From Corella eumyota (Eukaryota; Chordata; Ascidiacea; Phlebobranchia; Corellidae), in the NCBI GenBank assembly GCA_963082875.1, contig OY720099.1, forward strand, positions 3,534,001 to 3,598,000: 64,000 nt of DNA, written 5' to 3'. A program made the position numbers and the translations under genes. Below the pieces are notes generated by a model. It searched no databases and was not told the origin of the DNA. It worked only from the letters and a program-made list of their open reading frames with translations. This document shows positions 1 to 12,800 of this stretch, one piece after another. Numbering within the stretch: position 1 is the first letter of the stretch; the number at the start of each line of letters is the position of its first letter.

Positions 1-3000
1 TAATACACGTCATTCTTAAAATTAAAAAAAAAAGAAAGAAACTTAAAGCAATTTTATTTAAATTTTAATTACCTTATAAACCACTAAATTGTGAACACCA
101 TCGGCCAATGTCGTTCCATCATCTTTCATCAATTTAACAAATGCAAGTCCAAAATCTCTCTCTGTTTTGTCCTTGCTCTCAAAAGTCGAACGATGTCGAA
201 AAGTGAAGCGTAAATGGGCATTGTAGAAGTCCTCGATCGGGATTTGAACCTTAGATATTAGTGATTGTAAATATGTGAATTCATAAATAAAAATGTATAA
301 TTTTACATAAATATTCTAAATTAATGCCAATGTAAATATCAAAAAAAAACTATATCAAATCCATATCTTTGAATACAGTAAATTGAATTTATAATATTAA
401 ATTTTAATAAAGTCAAGAAAAAAATGGGTAGCACAGTTAGAATTTGGACATTTAAAAAAGGTTCTAAACAGAGAAATTTGATACTACATTTTCCATGACC
501 CAGCATAATTTAACCTTAATAAAAACTTAGGCCTTATGACTGATACATTTTAACATTAACTAACAGGAAATAGTAGCAAAGACATTAGCAAGCAATCCTT
601 ACCCAATAAAAATCCATTTATTATGAATTTAAATTTTAATATTACCATTTTTTAAAATAAAATTTCACCTTAACGACCTCCATCCACTTAGGTGTTTTAT
701 TCTGATAATAAATATGAGATCTGTAAATATTTTCTGGATCCTCACCAGAGCCCATGGACACAACCAACTAAGACAAAAAAATTGAAATTGAAACACGAAT
801 ATTTATGCACAAATTGTTAAAAAAAAAAATTTTTAAATAAAAAATTAAAAAATGTTTCATTTCTAATTTTTAAATTTAACCGTTTTTTTTATATCAAGTC
901 CAATATTAAGATAAGGGTTGTAAAGTATGTATATTTACCTAATATATATAACAAAGAAACACATAAAAAAGGCAGTCACTAATACAATATATTAAACAAA
1001 CATTAACTGTTTAAATTAACTGCCGTTAAAAAACACACTCTATGTGTATTTCAATTCATAAAAAAATATAAAAATACAACATTACACATTTCAAAAAATT
1101 ATTTCAATTTGAATGGTTTGGCTATGATGTGGAATTTTAAAACAATATGTTGAGTGTAGACATTTTTAAATCTAATTGTTGGACCAATATAAATATATAC
1201 ATTAGTTTAAGTCCTATTATACATACTAGTCAATAGGTCAATAGCCCGCCCTACAGTCGGAATAATAGTTGTCTTAATATAGTCGCAGTTCTCAAACTAA
1301 TATTTGCTCGCAATAATTTACCTGGACACCACAAATGGCAGTGTTTTTTACTTCATAGGGCTATAAATTAGACATTTATATATATATTTACGGATTGTCC
1401 ACTAAGTTTTATTATATACAAGTATATTTATGCATATAAAAGTTTTAAACTTATTTAAAAAAATTTTAAATTAAAGTGCCAATTCCAAATATTTTCGACT
1501 TACAGGTATTGCCGCACCATGATTTTCGCTAACACACATCGTTGCTTCTGCATTCTTTTGGCTTGTTTTCGTCCCACGTTCAAATTCACCCTAAACAAAA
1601 CAAATACTTGAATACAAAATTGTTGAAATTTTTGTGTATTAAACTAAATGTCAATTTATATACATAAAATAATTTTTTTTTTTTAAATTCTAGTTTATCA
1701 CAAAAATACAAATACTAAGTCTGTATAAAATAGAGCTATATAGACAATATACGTAACATATGCATGTCTAATTTATATGCCTTCAAACTAAAAAACTTCC
1801 ATTTTTTTTAAATAATAACTGACCCAATGCATAAAAAAAGTTAATTTAAATTATAGAAAATTACAAAAATATTTTTTTTGGACAAAATTCTTATAACTTA
1901 ACAATATTTTAACAAACAACAACTAAACACTTACCGATACTATTGTAATATAAAGATCATTCCTAACATCACCAGGCATAATAATCTCAGGAAAACCCAT
2001 TTTTCTTACTACAGCTGTGGTTGCAGTTACTAAATGCTGGAAATCGTGTCTAATCGTCTTCAAATCGCCGTTGAGAATTTTAAACGATACCCATAAACCT
2101 AAAAAAAAAAAATTTTAATTGCGTAAAAATAATTAAAAATTTATTTTAAATTTGTTATACTTACATTACAAGTAATATTTAAAAATCTTAAATAATATTT
2201 TACACAAAAAATGCGAATTAATTTTAGAAAAATATGATTTTATGTATTTATGTGACAGCTATTAAAATATATAAAAACAACTAAGAAAAAAATAGCTTTA
2301 ACTGATGTACATACATGACATCTATACAAAAAATATAATAAAAGAATGAAAAAAGAGGATATTGCTTAAGCATACATGCTATATACTTGATATACTGCAT
2401 CAGACTGGTTACAAATATTTACATGGTAAACACTGCATTAAATGATAACAACAATCGAATTAAGATAAAAATTCAACCTTGTCCCTTGTGGTTGATTTCC
2501 CCTCGGCTTGTAATGGCTCGATTTATTACTTGTTGTAAACTCTCGCTATCACCGGATACTCTGAAAAATAAAATAAGTTTTTAAAAAAAATGATTTTACT
2601 TTAATAATTAAGGAAAAATTTTGAAAAAAATTGAGTTGCAAGGTTTACATACATTTAAGTTTAAGTGCATGTAATAGTCGGACTTTAAAAATGGTATTAT
2701 TTGGACAAACCAAATTTCGAACACAAAATTTTTCCAAAATAGACGTTAAATATTTTTAAAAATTAAGGGGGGCTTTTTAGAGTTGGGATAAATGGGGCTA
2801 ATAGAGAAAATTTCTTTGTCAATAAAATGGCATTTAGGGTATGCAGTCCACTTAGGGTATGCAGTCCAAAGACAGGCCGTAAAACACTTTTGCCAATAAA
2901 ATATAAACTAATTACCTTACGATGATATCAAAAAGTAATAAATTAATAAACAGATAAATAGTCCAGGTAAATAATATTGAATCTGACACATTATCTTGAG

Positions 3001-6000
3001 AATTAATTTTCTCTTAAAAATTTTATAAAAATTTACTGCTGGAATGGGATGAAGACTTGTTGATCTTCGTCACTCTTCACTGTTCCTTTAATAATCCCGG
3101 TGATGTCCATCACTGCTGCTCCAAATGCTCTTCTTAATCCTGTTGTCATCTTCTTGTTTTCTGGCTCTTTTAAGTCCATTCGACCTATCAAAAAAATATT
3201 ATATAAATATATTTGAAAATTTGATAAAAATAAAAAAATTTAAATATTTTGGGGGAATCAAGATTATAAAAAAAGTGAAACCAAAAAACTTAATTTTGTT
3301 CCTTAAAAAATGTTTTTTTTTATTTTACATATTTTTACTTTAAAGAAAGGTTCATTTCGTCATCCTTATTTATTCTATTGTGTAAGAAAATTGCAACTAA
3401 ATCTTACAATATACTAAGTTTTTACTTACAAACAATAAAAATTAAAGTAATCTACATATAATAGTGGTTATTTACCTATTCTTATAATTCTGCAAACCAA
3501 ATAAATCTTCTCTCTTTGTAGATCTTTGCTACCCAGGTCCTAGAAATTAAATAATTAATTCTAAATTAACAAATTTGTAATTAGTTTGTATTTAATAGGC
3601 TATAAATTTAGACTAGATTGTATGTATTTTTAAACCAGTTTTTATAATGTTATATGGTTAGTGTACTTACTGTAAAAATGGCTTTTAAATTGTTGAGCAT
3701 CTCAATGTTTTTTGGAAGACCTTGGCTCCCCCATCGTACATAATAATTCTCACTAAAAATAAAAATAGAATTTTTAATCATTTAAAAATCCAATATTTCT
3801 TAGTTTTTAAATTTAAGATAAATACATAAAATTTAGCCAACATCTATTATAAAAACTTGGATATAAAATTAGATATAAAATTAAATTATTTTGGTAGATT
3901 TAATTGCTGAAAATAATAATTTAGTGATTTAAATACCAGGAAAAATTAATTTCATTAAAACAATGACAAACACTTAACTTATACGTAAACATAACAATTG
4001 AAGATGAATCATTAATAAACCTTATGTATTCTCCTTTTTTCCCATCATACAACGACATAAAAACATCTGCGTCTTCCCCTATTCTGCATACAAAGTTCTT
4101 CACCGTCACATACAAGCTAAAAATAAAAAAAAATAAAATTTTTATTTGCAATTTTTTTTAAAACAAAATTTTTTGAAACTTTGAAAAATTGTGAGTGTAA
4201 AAATGCCAACCTATAAACATGGGATTTTCTACTATCTTGCAAAGTTTCAGCTGGTATTTCTTCGGAAAGCTGCTTTTTTTCTTCTTCTTTTCTTCTTTTT
4301 CTCACTTTTTCACTTGCTTTTTCATGCTATCATAAGTATAAAATATAAATCAATTTTAAAATTACTGTTTTCCTTATACAAAATGAGTCAATAAATAAGA
4401 AACTGTTGAAACGTTATGACTAATATTTATAATAAACTTAAATTTAAAACTGTATTTCATGAACCACTTTTACAAAATTTCAATGCAAATGCCAAAATCT
4501 TTAAAAAACATAAATTTTTAATAAAATAAAATATATATACAAATTTTTAACATAGGCCTATCATTATTTAATTAAAATAATTATTTTTTCTTACCATTTT
4601 GAAGACTTCAACTGCACTGAGATTTCTAATATCTGCTGCTTGACAAGTTTTATCGTCCCTAATACTTAGATCCAGGTTAAGAAGATTGTTTCCATAATCC
4701 ACAAGATCAGCTACCTGATGCGAGATTCCTTGGAGCAAGTCAGCAGTGAGACTTCCGGAGATCACCTTTCTCCTCATCTCCATCAGATCCCGCATCATCA
4801 CACGAATGGCTACAAAAACCCTCGGTTTTTCTCTTGTCTGAAACAAAAATAACAAAAAAAAATTTTAAATAGCATAAATGTCAACAAAAATTAAAAAAAC
4901 TTAAACCAGCAATAATAAAAACCTAATTATCAATTTTTTTATTATGCTGGCATTTTATTAACAATAATAATTAATAGAGCCCATAAATTAACATTTTTGT
5001 ACCCAAAACATTTTTTTCCAAATATTCCCCCATTCTCTTAAAACTGGGGTAACCTCTTGAACAATCGGCAAATCCGTTGAAGTAATATTTTCAGTTTTAC
5101 TTTAAAACAAAACAAATCGTAAGTTAAAAAATCAATTTATATCGCACACTTCAATAGTATTAAGAGAAGTTTTTTACACACACCTAAACATATAAATAGT
5201 TTTTGTGAAATAACAAAAATTTGCCATTCTAAAAAACAATTTTTTTTACAACATTTTGTGAAAATATTACATAATTACCCTCTTCTTTCCACAACTGCTT
5301 CTTTTAAATGCACATAGCTAGCAGGAAATACCCCCTACACATAGATAATAATATCAACAACATAAACAAAACATCATGGCTTTATATTACATACATTTAA
5401 TCCACAACAATTAAAGTAAATTCAATTATTATTTGTATGGCATTGTTGTATTTACCTTATTTTCTTTGTTTGAAATCAAATATCCTCTATACCATACTCC
5501 TATAAGTAAACAAAAAATTGAATAAAATTAAATTACTTTCATTTAGAAAATGTAATACAAACACTCTTAATATTTACAAAAAGCCTAGAAACATAAAAAA
5601 AATTATGGCACAACATTTTATAAATTAATTAAAATACCAACTTTATTTTAAAGACTGACATTACTTAACATAGAGTAACAATTTTTATCACAACTTAACT
5701 TTCTTGGGTTGAAATATTATTGAATATATTTGCACACTAATAAATTTGCCTATTAGTTTTGGAGTTAGCAAAAGTTAGTATAATTTTTTTATGGTTATGT
5801 TGTCTGTTTATTCAGGAGTTTTAAAGATGAACTTAAATAGCCGTAAAAAAAATTTATAACATTATAATGCTTAGATTGCCTATTTTACATAGCCTTCTAA
5901 TTTTTAAAATACCTTCATATTCTTCTATAATATGTACAGTGTCGCCAACAGAAAGTGATAAATGGTGTTCGGTGTTAGGTCGATAATTCCACACAACTAA

Positions 6001-6186
6001 AATAAATAAATTACCCCAATTTAGACAGTACTCAATGTCAATAATGAAATAACTATTTTCCATGCCAGTTCACATTTTAATAAAATTTAAATAACTAATT
6101 AGCAATTAAAGAATAAAATAAAGAGACTTACCAACTCCGTATTTTGCTTTTAATGGCAAAATCCAGCCAGACCCAGTGCCTGGCAT
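1..6186 (-). CDS. DOCK1/2/5-like: DOCK1/2/5-type Rho-family GEF, N-terminal part
   Basis: Atypical guanine-nucleotide exchange factor of the DOCK-A group, known to activate Rac with ELMO in cell migration, engulfment and axon guidance. The start codon is at 6186-6184. Visible exons run leftward at about 6132-6186, 5913-5996 (SH3 core, [17 protein letters not shown]), 5456-5499 (WYRGY), 5279-5334 ([12 protein letters not shown]), 4990-5096, 4597-4839, 4211-4332, 3980-4118 ([16 protein letters not shown]), 3672-3758, 3480-3538, 3030-3185, 2485-2565, 1936-2099 ([17 protein letters not shown]), 1505-1590, 665-768 and 70-245 ([10 protein letters not shown]). They follow human DOCK1 without a break from the SH3 domain, through the helical linker, into the DHR-1 (C2-like) domain. 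The rest of DHR-1 and the catalytic DHR-2 domain lie beyond the left edge. Similarity to DOCK1, 2 and 5 is clearer than to DOCK3/4; the choice among the three is open. Introns are about 60-600 bp. No breaks are seen. Confidence 0.93.
1225..1400. repeat. dispersed repeat family B, copy 1
   Basis: About 170 bp in a DOCK intron, starting near 'caatagcccgcccta' and containing 'caccacaaatggcagt', ending in a TA-rich run. It aligns by eye with 10735-10885 over nearly its whole length, with similar spacing of the conserved words. It is unrelated to the SINE. No terminal inverted repeat or target duplication was seen. Confidence 0.55.
2834..2871. repeat. short tandem duplication
   Basis: The word 'ttagggtatgcagtcca' occurs twice in direct succession in a DOCK intron, with a period of about 19 bp. 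Confidence 0.7.
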
Positions 6187-6815
6187 TTTAAGTCCTAAAC
6201 ACTAAAACAAAAACTAAATGCATTAAAAAAAACAAACATACTTCGCCAATTAATAATTAAGGAAAACAACAAAAAAATTTTTAAAACTGCGTGGATAAAT
6301 ATATATTTGTGTTTTAATGTCTGTTTTATAGACCTAATATCAAAATTACAATTTTAAAATGTTATTTTCCGTTAATTAAATTCTATTTTGCTGTAGTTTA
6401 TGTTTCAATTTTAACTTATTTATTATTTGGCGGCTAACACCTCTAACCGGAAAAACAAAATTTTCTATTTCTTGTTTGCATTTGTAACTTGTTTGTGTAA
6501 GAGCGCCATACGTCACAAAATAGTGTGCCACTAATTTATTATTTTAAAATATTTAAAAAGAACCAAAAATTTAAACCAATTTACAATAGATCTTTACAAA
6601 AATAACGTTTTTAAATTTTAGTTAATACTTTTTACAATTCATGCACCGAATTTTAATTGGTTTTAATTTTATTTTGGTTAAATTTTTCTGCTTGCAGTTT
6701 TGATAATGGTAAATCATGTATACAATGAAGCAAAGTAGTGTATTAACATTATTTGGAACACTAAAAAACAAAAAATACAAGCATAGTAAAATTACACAAG
6801 AACTGATTCATGATC
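6187..6815. other. intergenic DOCK/PITRM1
   Basis: About 630 bp between the PITRM1 stop and the DOCK start, both genes on the minus strand. It must hold the PITRM1 3' end and the DOCK promoter. A minus-strand AATAAA lies at 6535-6540, about 275 bases after the PITRM1 stop, and is a candidate poly(A) signal. No open frame or repeat is recognised. Confidence 0.6.
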
Positions 6816-9800
6816 TTAAACATTTGCTTTCATTTTCTGCTGGCCCTTTTCGGTAGGTCCAAGAATAGATATACTGCTTGCGATTGGATTTGCTAAATGT
6901 CTAATACAAAAGAAAAAGCATGTAAGCAAAAAAACACCACAAGATATACAATTAAGGTGTTACTTACAACTTTGCAGAGTTAACTAAATCATCTTTTGTG
7001 ACTGCTAAAATTCGATCTCTTGTTTTTTGTCTCGTTCCATCATCTAAAGCGGTTAGAAAATATGTTGAACCACGATCGCAAGGAGAAACCGGAGCATCAA
7101 TCTTGAAATAAAAAAAAATTTAAACATCTTATTTAAAAACTTACTTAACTAAGTAAGTATAATTGATCAAGCATGCCTAGAATTTAAATGTTAACATGAA
7201 AAAAATAATATTAACTTTGCAACTTTAGACAGTGTAACATAAGTTATCAAATATTAGGACCGTAAAGGCCATATTAAGAATAAATAAATAAAAACAAATG
7301 TATTTACTACGTATTGTAAAGTATTTACCCCTTGAAACATAGCAATTTTTGATTCATCAATATCTTGCTGCGTAAACTCTCCCTTAGTTGCCCACAAGGC
7401 TCCTTCTTTAAATGTTTCAATAGTTTTTTCGTTGTTAGGGTCTCGGTAGGAATAGAACCTGAACAAACCATCATTACCATGTTTTGCACCACCTCCATAG
7501 GCACCGCCTTTTTCTCTAAAAAAATGAAAACAATTTTTATATTTGTGTGAAAAAAATTTGAGAAATCTAAATGACAGTTTTTTTCTCACATTTATTCGTG
7601 ATCGAAGTGGGAAGGTCATCTTTACATCATAAACATAGAGTAACATCAGTTACTCCAACCAAGTCTTGAATTGCCTTTGGCAGTTTGGGATATTGTAGAC
7701 TATATTTGTTCAATAATTATGCTGCTAATTATATGTTAGCTCACCAGGAGCTCATACCATTTATAGTTCCTTATTCAAGACCGCTATAGCATGAGAGCAG
7801 TGGAAATCAAACACAGGACCTTATGAAGTGAAGCCAAGTGTTCTGACCCCTACACCAGACTGCCGATTTCTGAACTTAATTTGATGGGAAATTACCTTAT
7901 TTCTTTATGAAGAAACTTGAAAGTCATCAATCTGGCCAATATTCTTAATGAAGCTGAATCAGGGTGAATATAAGAAGCAGGAGTACGAACACACATTCCA
8001 ACAAAGTTAACTGGCAAGGGGAGTTCATAGTGATTTCTACATAGAAAAATTTACATGGTTAAATGAAGAATGTAAAACAATTTTTATTGGTATTTTATTT
8101 TATTACCGGTTTGTAAAAGAAATATTATTTTCAAACTGCTTCCAGTTAAATAAAGATCTAAAAGAATCATTCTTGCTGTACTCAACCACCCCATTTTGAA
8201 GAAATTGGTCTGAAACAAGAAACATTATGTACCAAAAATGATTTGTTGAAAAAATATTAAAATTTTTCATTTATTTTAAGTTTGTTGTTATTTTAAAACT
8301 GGTAAAAAAACTTTTTTTATTAGTGCTGATAATTAAAAATCTTTTATTTAATTTTTTCTATTATTTTTTATGATTTTTTTTAATTACTTTCAGATTGGTT
8401 TTCAGCATTAGAGACTGGTAATCCCTTTAAAAACTTTTCCAGAGACAGGTGTGCTGACTGAATTGTGGCTGAAGTTGCATGGAGAAGATGCCGTGGCACA
8501 TCGAGTTTTGCTGAGCTACTATTACTCAGCACATAATTCGCAATCCTATGTAACTTGTCAGAAACAGTTGAAAAGTCTTCAATTTCGGCAACACTTTTTA
8601 AAAGTTCAACTTGGCTTAAACCTATGAAGGTATATAAAAAATTTAATTTATAAATTGAAATAATAAATTTACAATTTGTGTTTCTTTTACATTTATTTAT
8701 CCTTAATGTGGGAAGGTCGACTTTACAACCTAAACATAGGGCAATATCAGTTACCCTGACCAAGTCTCAAGTTATTTTTGACAATTTGGAATATTATTAA
8801 TTTTATTTGCCCGATAATTAAGCTGCTGATTAAATATTGGCTCAGCAGGAGTTTATACCGTTTATAGCACCTTACTTAAGGGAACTACAACATAAGAGAA
8901 TTGAACCAAGAACCTTATGTAGTGAAGCCTACTGTGTTAAATAACAACACTATTTGTTTCAAATTAAATTAACTTTTGATCTGACCTGAAAATATTTCAT
9001 TATAATTTGAAGCTGGTGACAATGGTTGAGCAGCACTTTTCATTGCAAACATGTGACCACTAAATGACACGCTATTGGCCAATTCTTGAGCTTGTTGGCG
9101 AATCAGGGTTTGCAAACGATTTGTATCATCAAGATTTAACCTGTAATTAAATAAAAAAAAAAAAAATCACAGCTTGTAAATAAAAATTAATATTGATATT
9201 TAACCTATTCTGCATGAAGAAGCAACAACCCAATTTTTGTTAAAAGACTTAAAGAAATGACCATCTATAACAGGTATTCCCTATATTTATAGGCAAACCA
9301 CGTACTTATTCTTAATATAAATTTTTCTTACTCGTGAAACAATTCATTCCATAAACCAAACATGTTGTCAATATTCCGATCCAAACAGTGTGAATGTAAC
9401 TGGACAAAAGTTTCCGTTGCCATTGGGTTACTATGGCAAGAAGACGAGGTCACTGAGGCAGAAAGACCGCCTGTATATTTTTCCTCCTTATTAGAGAAAG
9501 TGACATAGTCGGTACTTTTCGTACCCATCCTAAAAAATTAATTATTTTTTAAAACAAGAATTTAAGTTAGCAGCATGGTGTAGTAGTCAGAAGACATAGA
9601 GTACTGAGTTTAATTCCTACTGCTTTTATGCCGTATCACCCTTAAGTAAGGCCATATAAACGATATAAACTTCTGCTAAGCCAATATTAAATCAGCAGCA
9701 TAATTATCAGGCAATTATAATCTATAATTTCGAGGCTGGGTCAGGGTAACTAATGTTACATTATGATGAAGTTGTAAAGTCGACTTTCCCACATCAAGAA

Positions 9801-12800
9801 TGAACAAACATAAAAAAAATTGATTAAAAAAACTTTCAAAAAAATTAAAAAAAAATTTTTTTACTGGGTCAGAATGTCACAAAATATTGGTAGGTAAGGT
9901 TTTAGGTCCTCGTCCAATCCATTGACAGGAATCACTGAGTTAAAATAAGTTACTCCATTGGTTGGTTGTGGGCAACTAACAATTGAGGATCTGTTGTCTT
10001 TAAAATACAAAAAAAGTAAAAAATAAAAACTATTAAAAATTTTATGAAAATTAATTGTCTATTATTACTGTATTTTAAAGTAAATAAATGGTACACATTC
10101 AGTGAGTAAATAACGAAAAAATCAAGTTTTTATATTTTTATTCATCTTTGCTAAAAGAAAAATTAACTTACTGTACTTATCTACTGTGAAATCGTAATTT
10201 GTATTTTTTTTGGGTATGTCAGATACAAGTAAGGTAGGAAGACAAGATAAATCTTCCTTAGTTGCCTGAAGATCTGCTAACTCTAAACCCTTTAAAAATT
10301 AATAAAGTGTCAATTGTTTAAATAAATTAAAAAAAAAAAATTTTTAAATCACAATTCAAAAACAAAAAATATTTATCTTTTAAATAAATTTTTAATAAAA
10401 TGCTATATAGAAGCACTGGGGCTCAAACCCAAGGCCAAGTGGTGTCGTCAAATACCTTACAAACTCAATAATTTTTTAACAAAAAAAACTCAGGAATTAC
10501 TGACCTCTTTAAAAATCTCTTTTTTGTCTGCCTTAGATAATGCGTCAACCTTTTTCTTAAGAGTTTCTGCTTCAAACTTGTCAAAAGAACTTGTAAAGTT
10601 TTCATTAGGTGACATTGTTAACGAAAGACGATGTTTGTTATCCTAAACAAAAATTGCAAAATAAACTGTTACAATAAACATATTAAACTTTAAAGAAAAG
10701 TTTTAAATTATGGCAAAACAATAAACTATCTGCAATTGGTTGATAGCCTGTCTTATGGTCAGTATTTTAATTGTTGCAATATGGTTGCAACTCTCAACTA
10801 ATACTTGCCTGCGATGATTTACACAAGCACCACAAACAGCAGTTTTATTTATATTGCAGGCATATAAATCGCATATATATATATATTATTATTATTTTTT
10901 TGTATAAATATTTATCCCCGATGTAGGAAAGTCGAATGCGCGACTTAAACATAGAGTAACATAAGTTACTCCGACCCAGTCTTGAGTTGCCTGTGGCACG
11001 TTGGGATTTTATAGAGATTATAACTGCCCGGTAATTATACTGCTGATTAAGTGCTGGCTCAGCAGGAGTTCATACCGTTTATAGCGTCTTACTCAAGGGC
11101 GCTACAGCATGAGATCAGTGAGGATTGAACCCTCGACCTCATGCGAGGTGCAGCAAGTGTTCTTACCACTACACCACACTGCCGGTTGTCACGCTGCCAT
11201 ATTAAACCAGTACCAAACTAAGAAATAAAGAACCTATTTTAACTATTTAATTTTTTAAATAAATTAAATCCAATACTGACCACAAAAAATTCTCTGCATT
11301 TTTTCTGCAAATATTTCGGATCGCTGGCAAGATTTTCTTGAAATTTATTTATAATATCATCAACTTTCATTGATGATATTGGATCAGTGCCCTGCTGCCA
11401 AAGCGGGTGAATTTCCTTAAAAAACAGAATTGCAATGAAAGGTTAAAATTATGAGGGTAACTTAATTAAAAAGGTGTTACAAATTACTCAGCCCTAGGGT
11501 ACTTAGTCTTAAGAGCTTACGAAAGTCACATGTAATCCAAACTGGCTACTCTGATGTTTATGAGCAAGTTCAACTTGATGCAGAAGTGATTCAATTCTCT
11601 CTTTATCAAATCCTTTTCTAAAAATTAAAAAAAATTAAATAATATTGTTAAAAATTAAAAAACATCTATTTTTTATTTACAAAAAAAGGTATTCGGTATT
11701 CCACTTCTGATGCAACATTTATATAGGCTACATATATTTAAATAATAAAAAAAAAACAGTGGTTAATAACATACTGTGCAGCTCTTTCCATAGTTTTTTC
11801 CATTATTTCTTCAATTTTCTTGATGTCATTAACAGAAACTCCTTGCAATCCAACACTAAACATTCCATCCTTATGATGATGATGGTTACCTAAGAATAAA
11901 TTTTTGAACAAAAAAATCGTTAAAAATAATAGAGTTTTGCTATATTTTATCTGCTTGCATGGTGAAGTGAAGGTACACTTGGCTTCACTACTATAGGTCT
12001 ATTGTTCAATCCTGACTACTTCCATGCTTTGGCACCATTAGTTAAGCTATATGAACAGTATAAACTCTTGCTAAGCCAAATTAGTTAACAGATAAATTAT
12101 CAGGCAATTATAATCTTAATTAAATCAAATTTATGTTTAGGCCATAAAGTCAACCTGCTTCTTCTATTAGTGTGTACAGCACAAAAAATAACAAACTTAA
12201 CTTACCAGTCATAGGAGAGTAGTCTGACCCAAGCCCAGATTCAATTAAAGCTTTATAGAAAGGAGAAGCAGGACCATTTATTAACAATTTACAAATTATG
12301 CTTGCTGTGAAACATTCTTCTATATCAGAAACTCTATCAAAATAAAATGATTTTAAATGTTATAATTTTTTATGTAGTAAACAATTTGCTTTTTGTATAA
12401 TTTCCATAAGACAGCAGGCATTGGGCAAGGGTTACAACACCAAGTAACCCAAGGTCTTGGGTTCGATTCCTACTAATTATTTTTTACAGCTACTTAATTA
12501 AGGCAATAAACAGGCAATATTACCAAATTGATGTTATTCAACAATATTGAAGACAACTCAACACTGTGACTAAGTGATTATGATTAGGCTGTAAAAACTA
12601 GTACAAAAAATAGAAATATATTTACTCTGGTAATAAATAAGTAAAGCTGATAGTGGATTGTTTGTCAGGATTTGCAGCCATTGGATCAGATGGACAAGAT
12701 ACCGTAGTTCGTCTCTATTAAAAAAAGTAATTTTGTTAAAATAAATAAAAAAAAATTGGCGTTTTTACTAACCCAAAATCCAATGCAAGCTTTGCAAGAT

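Noticed and set aside
10903-11189. Possible tRNA gene, from A-box and B-box-like words
   Set aside because: No cloverleaf pairing could be made, and the same head recurs at many sites followed by a shared body and A-rich tail. It is the head of a SINE.
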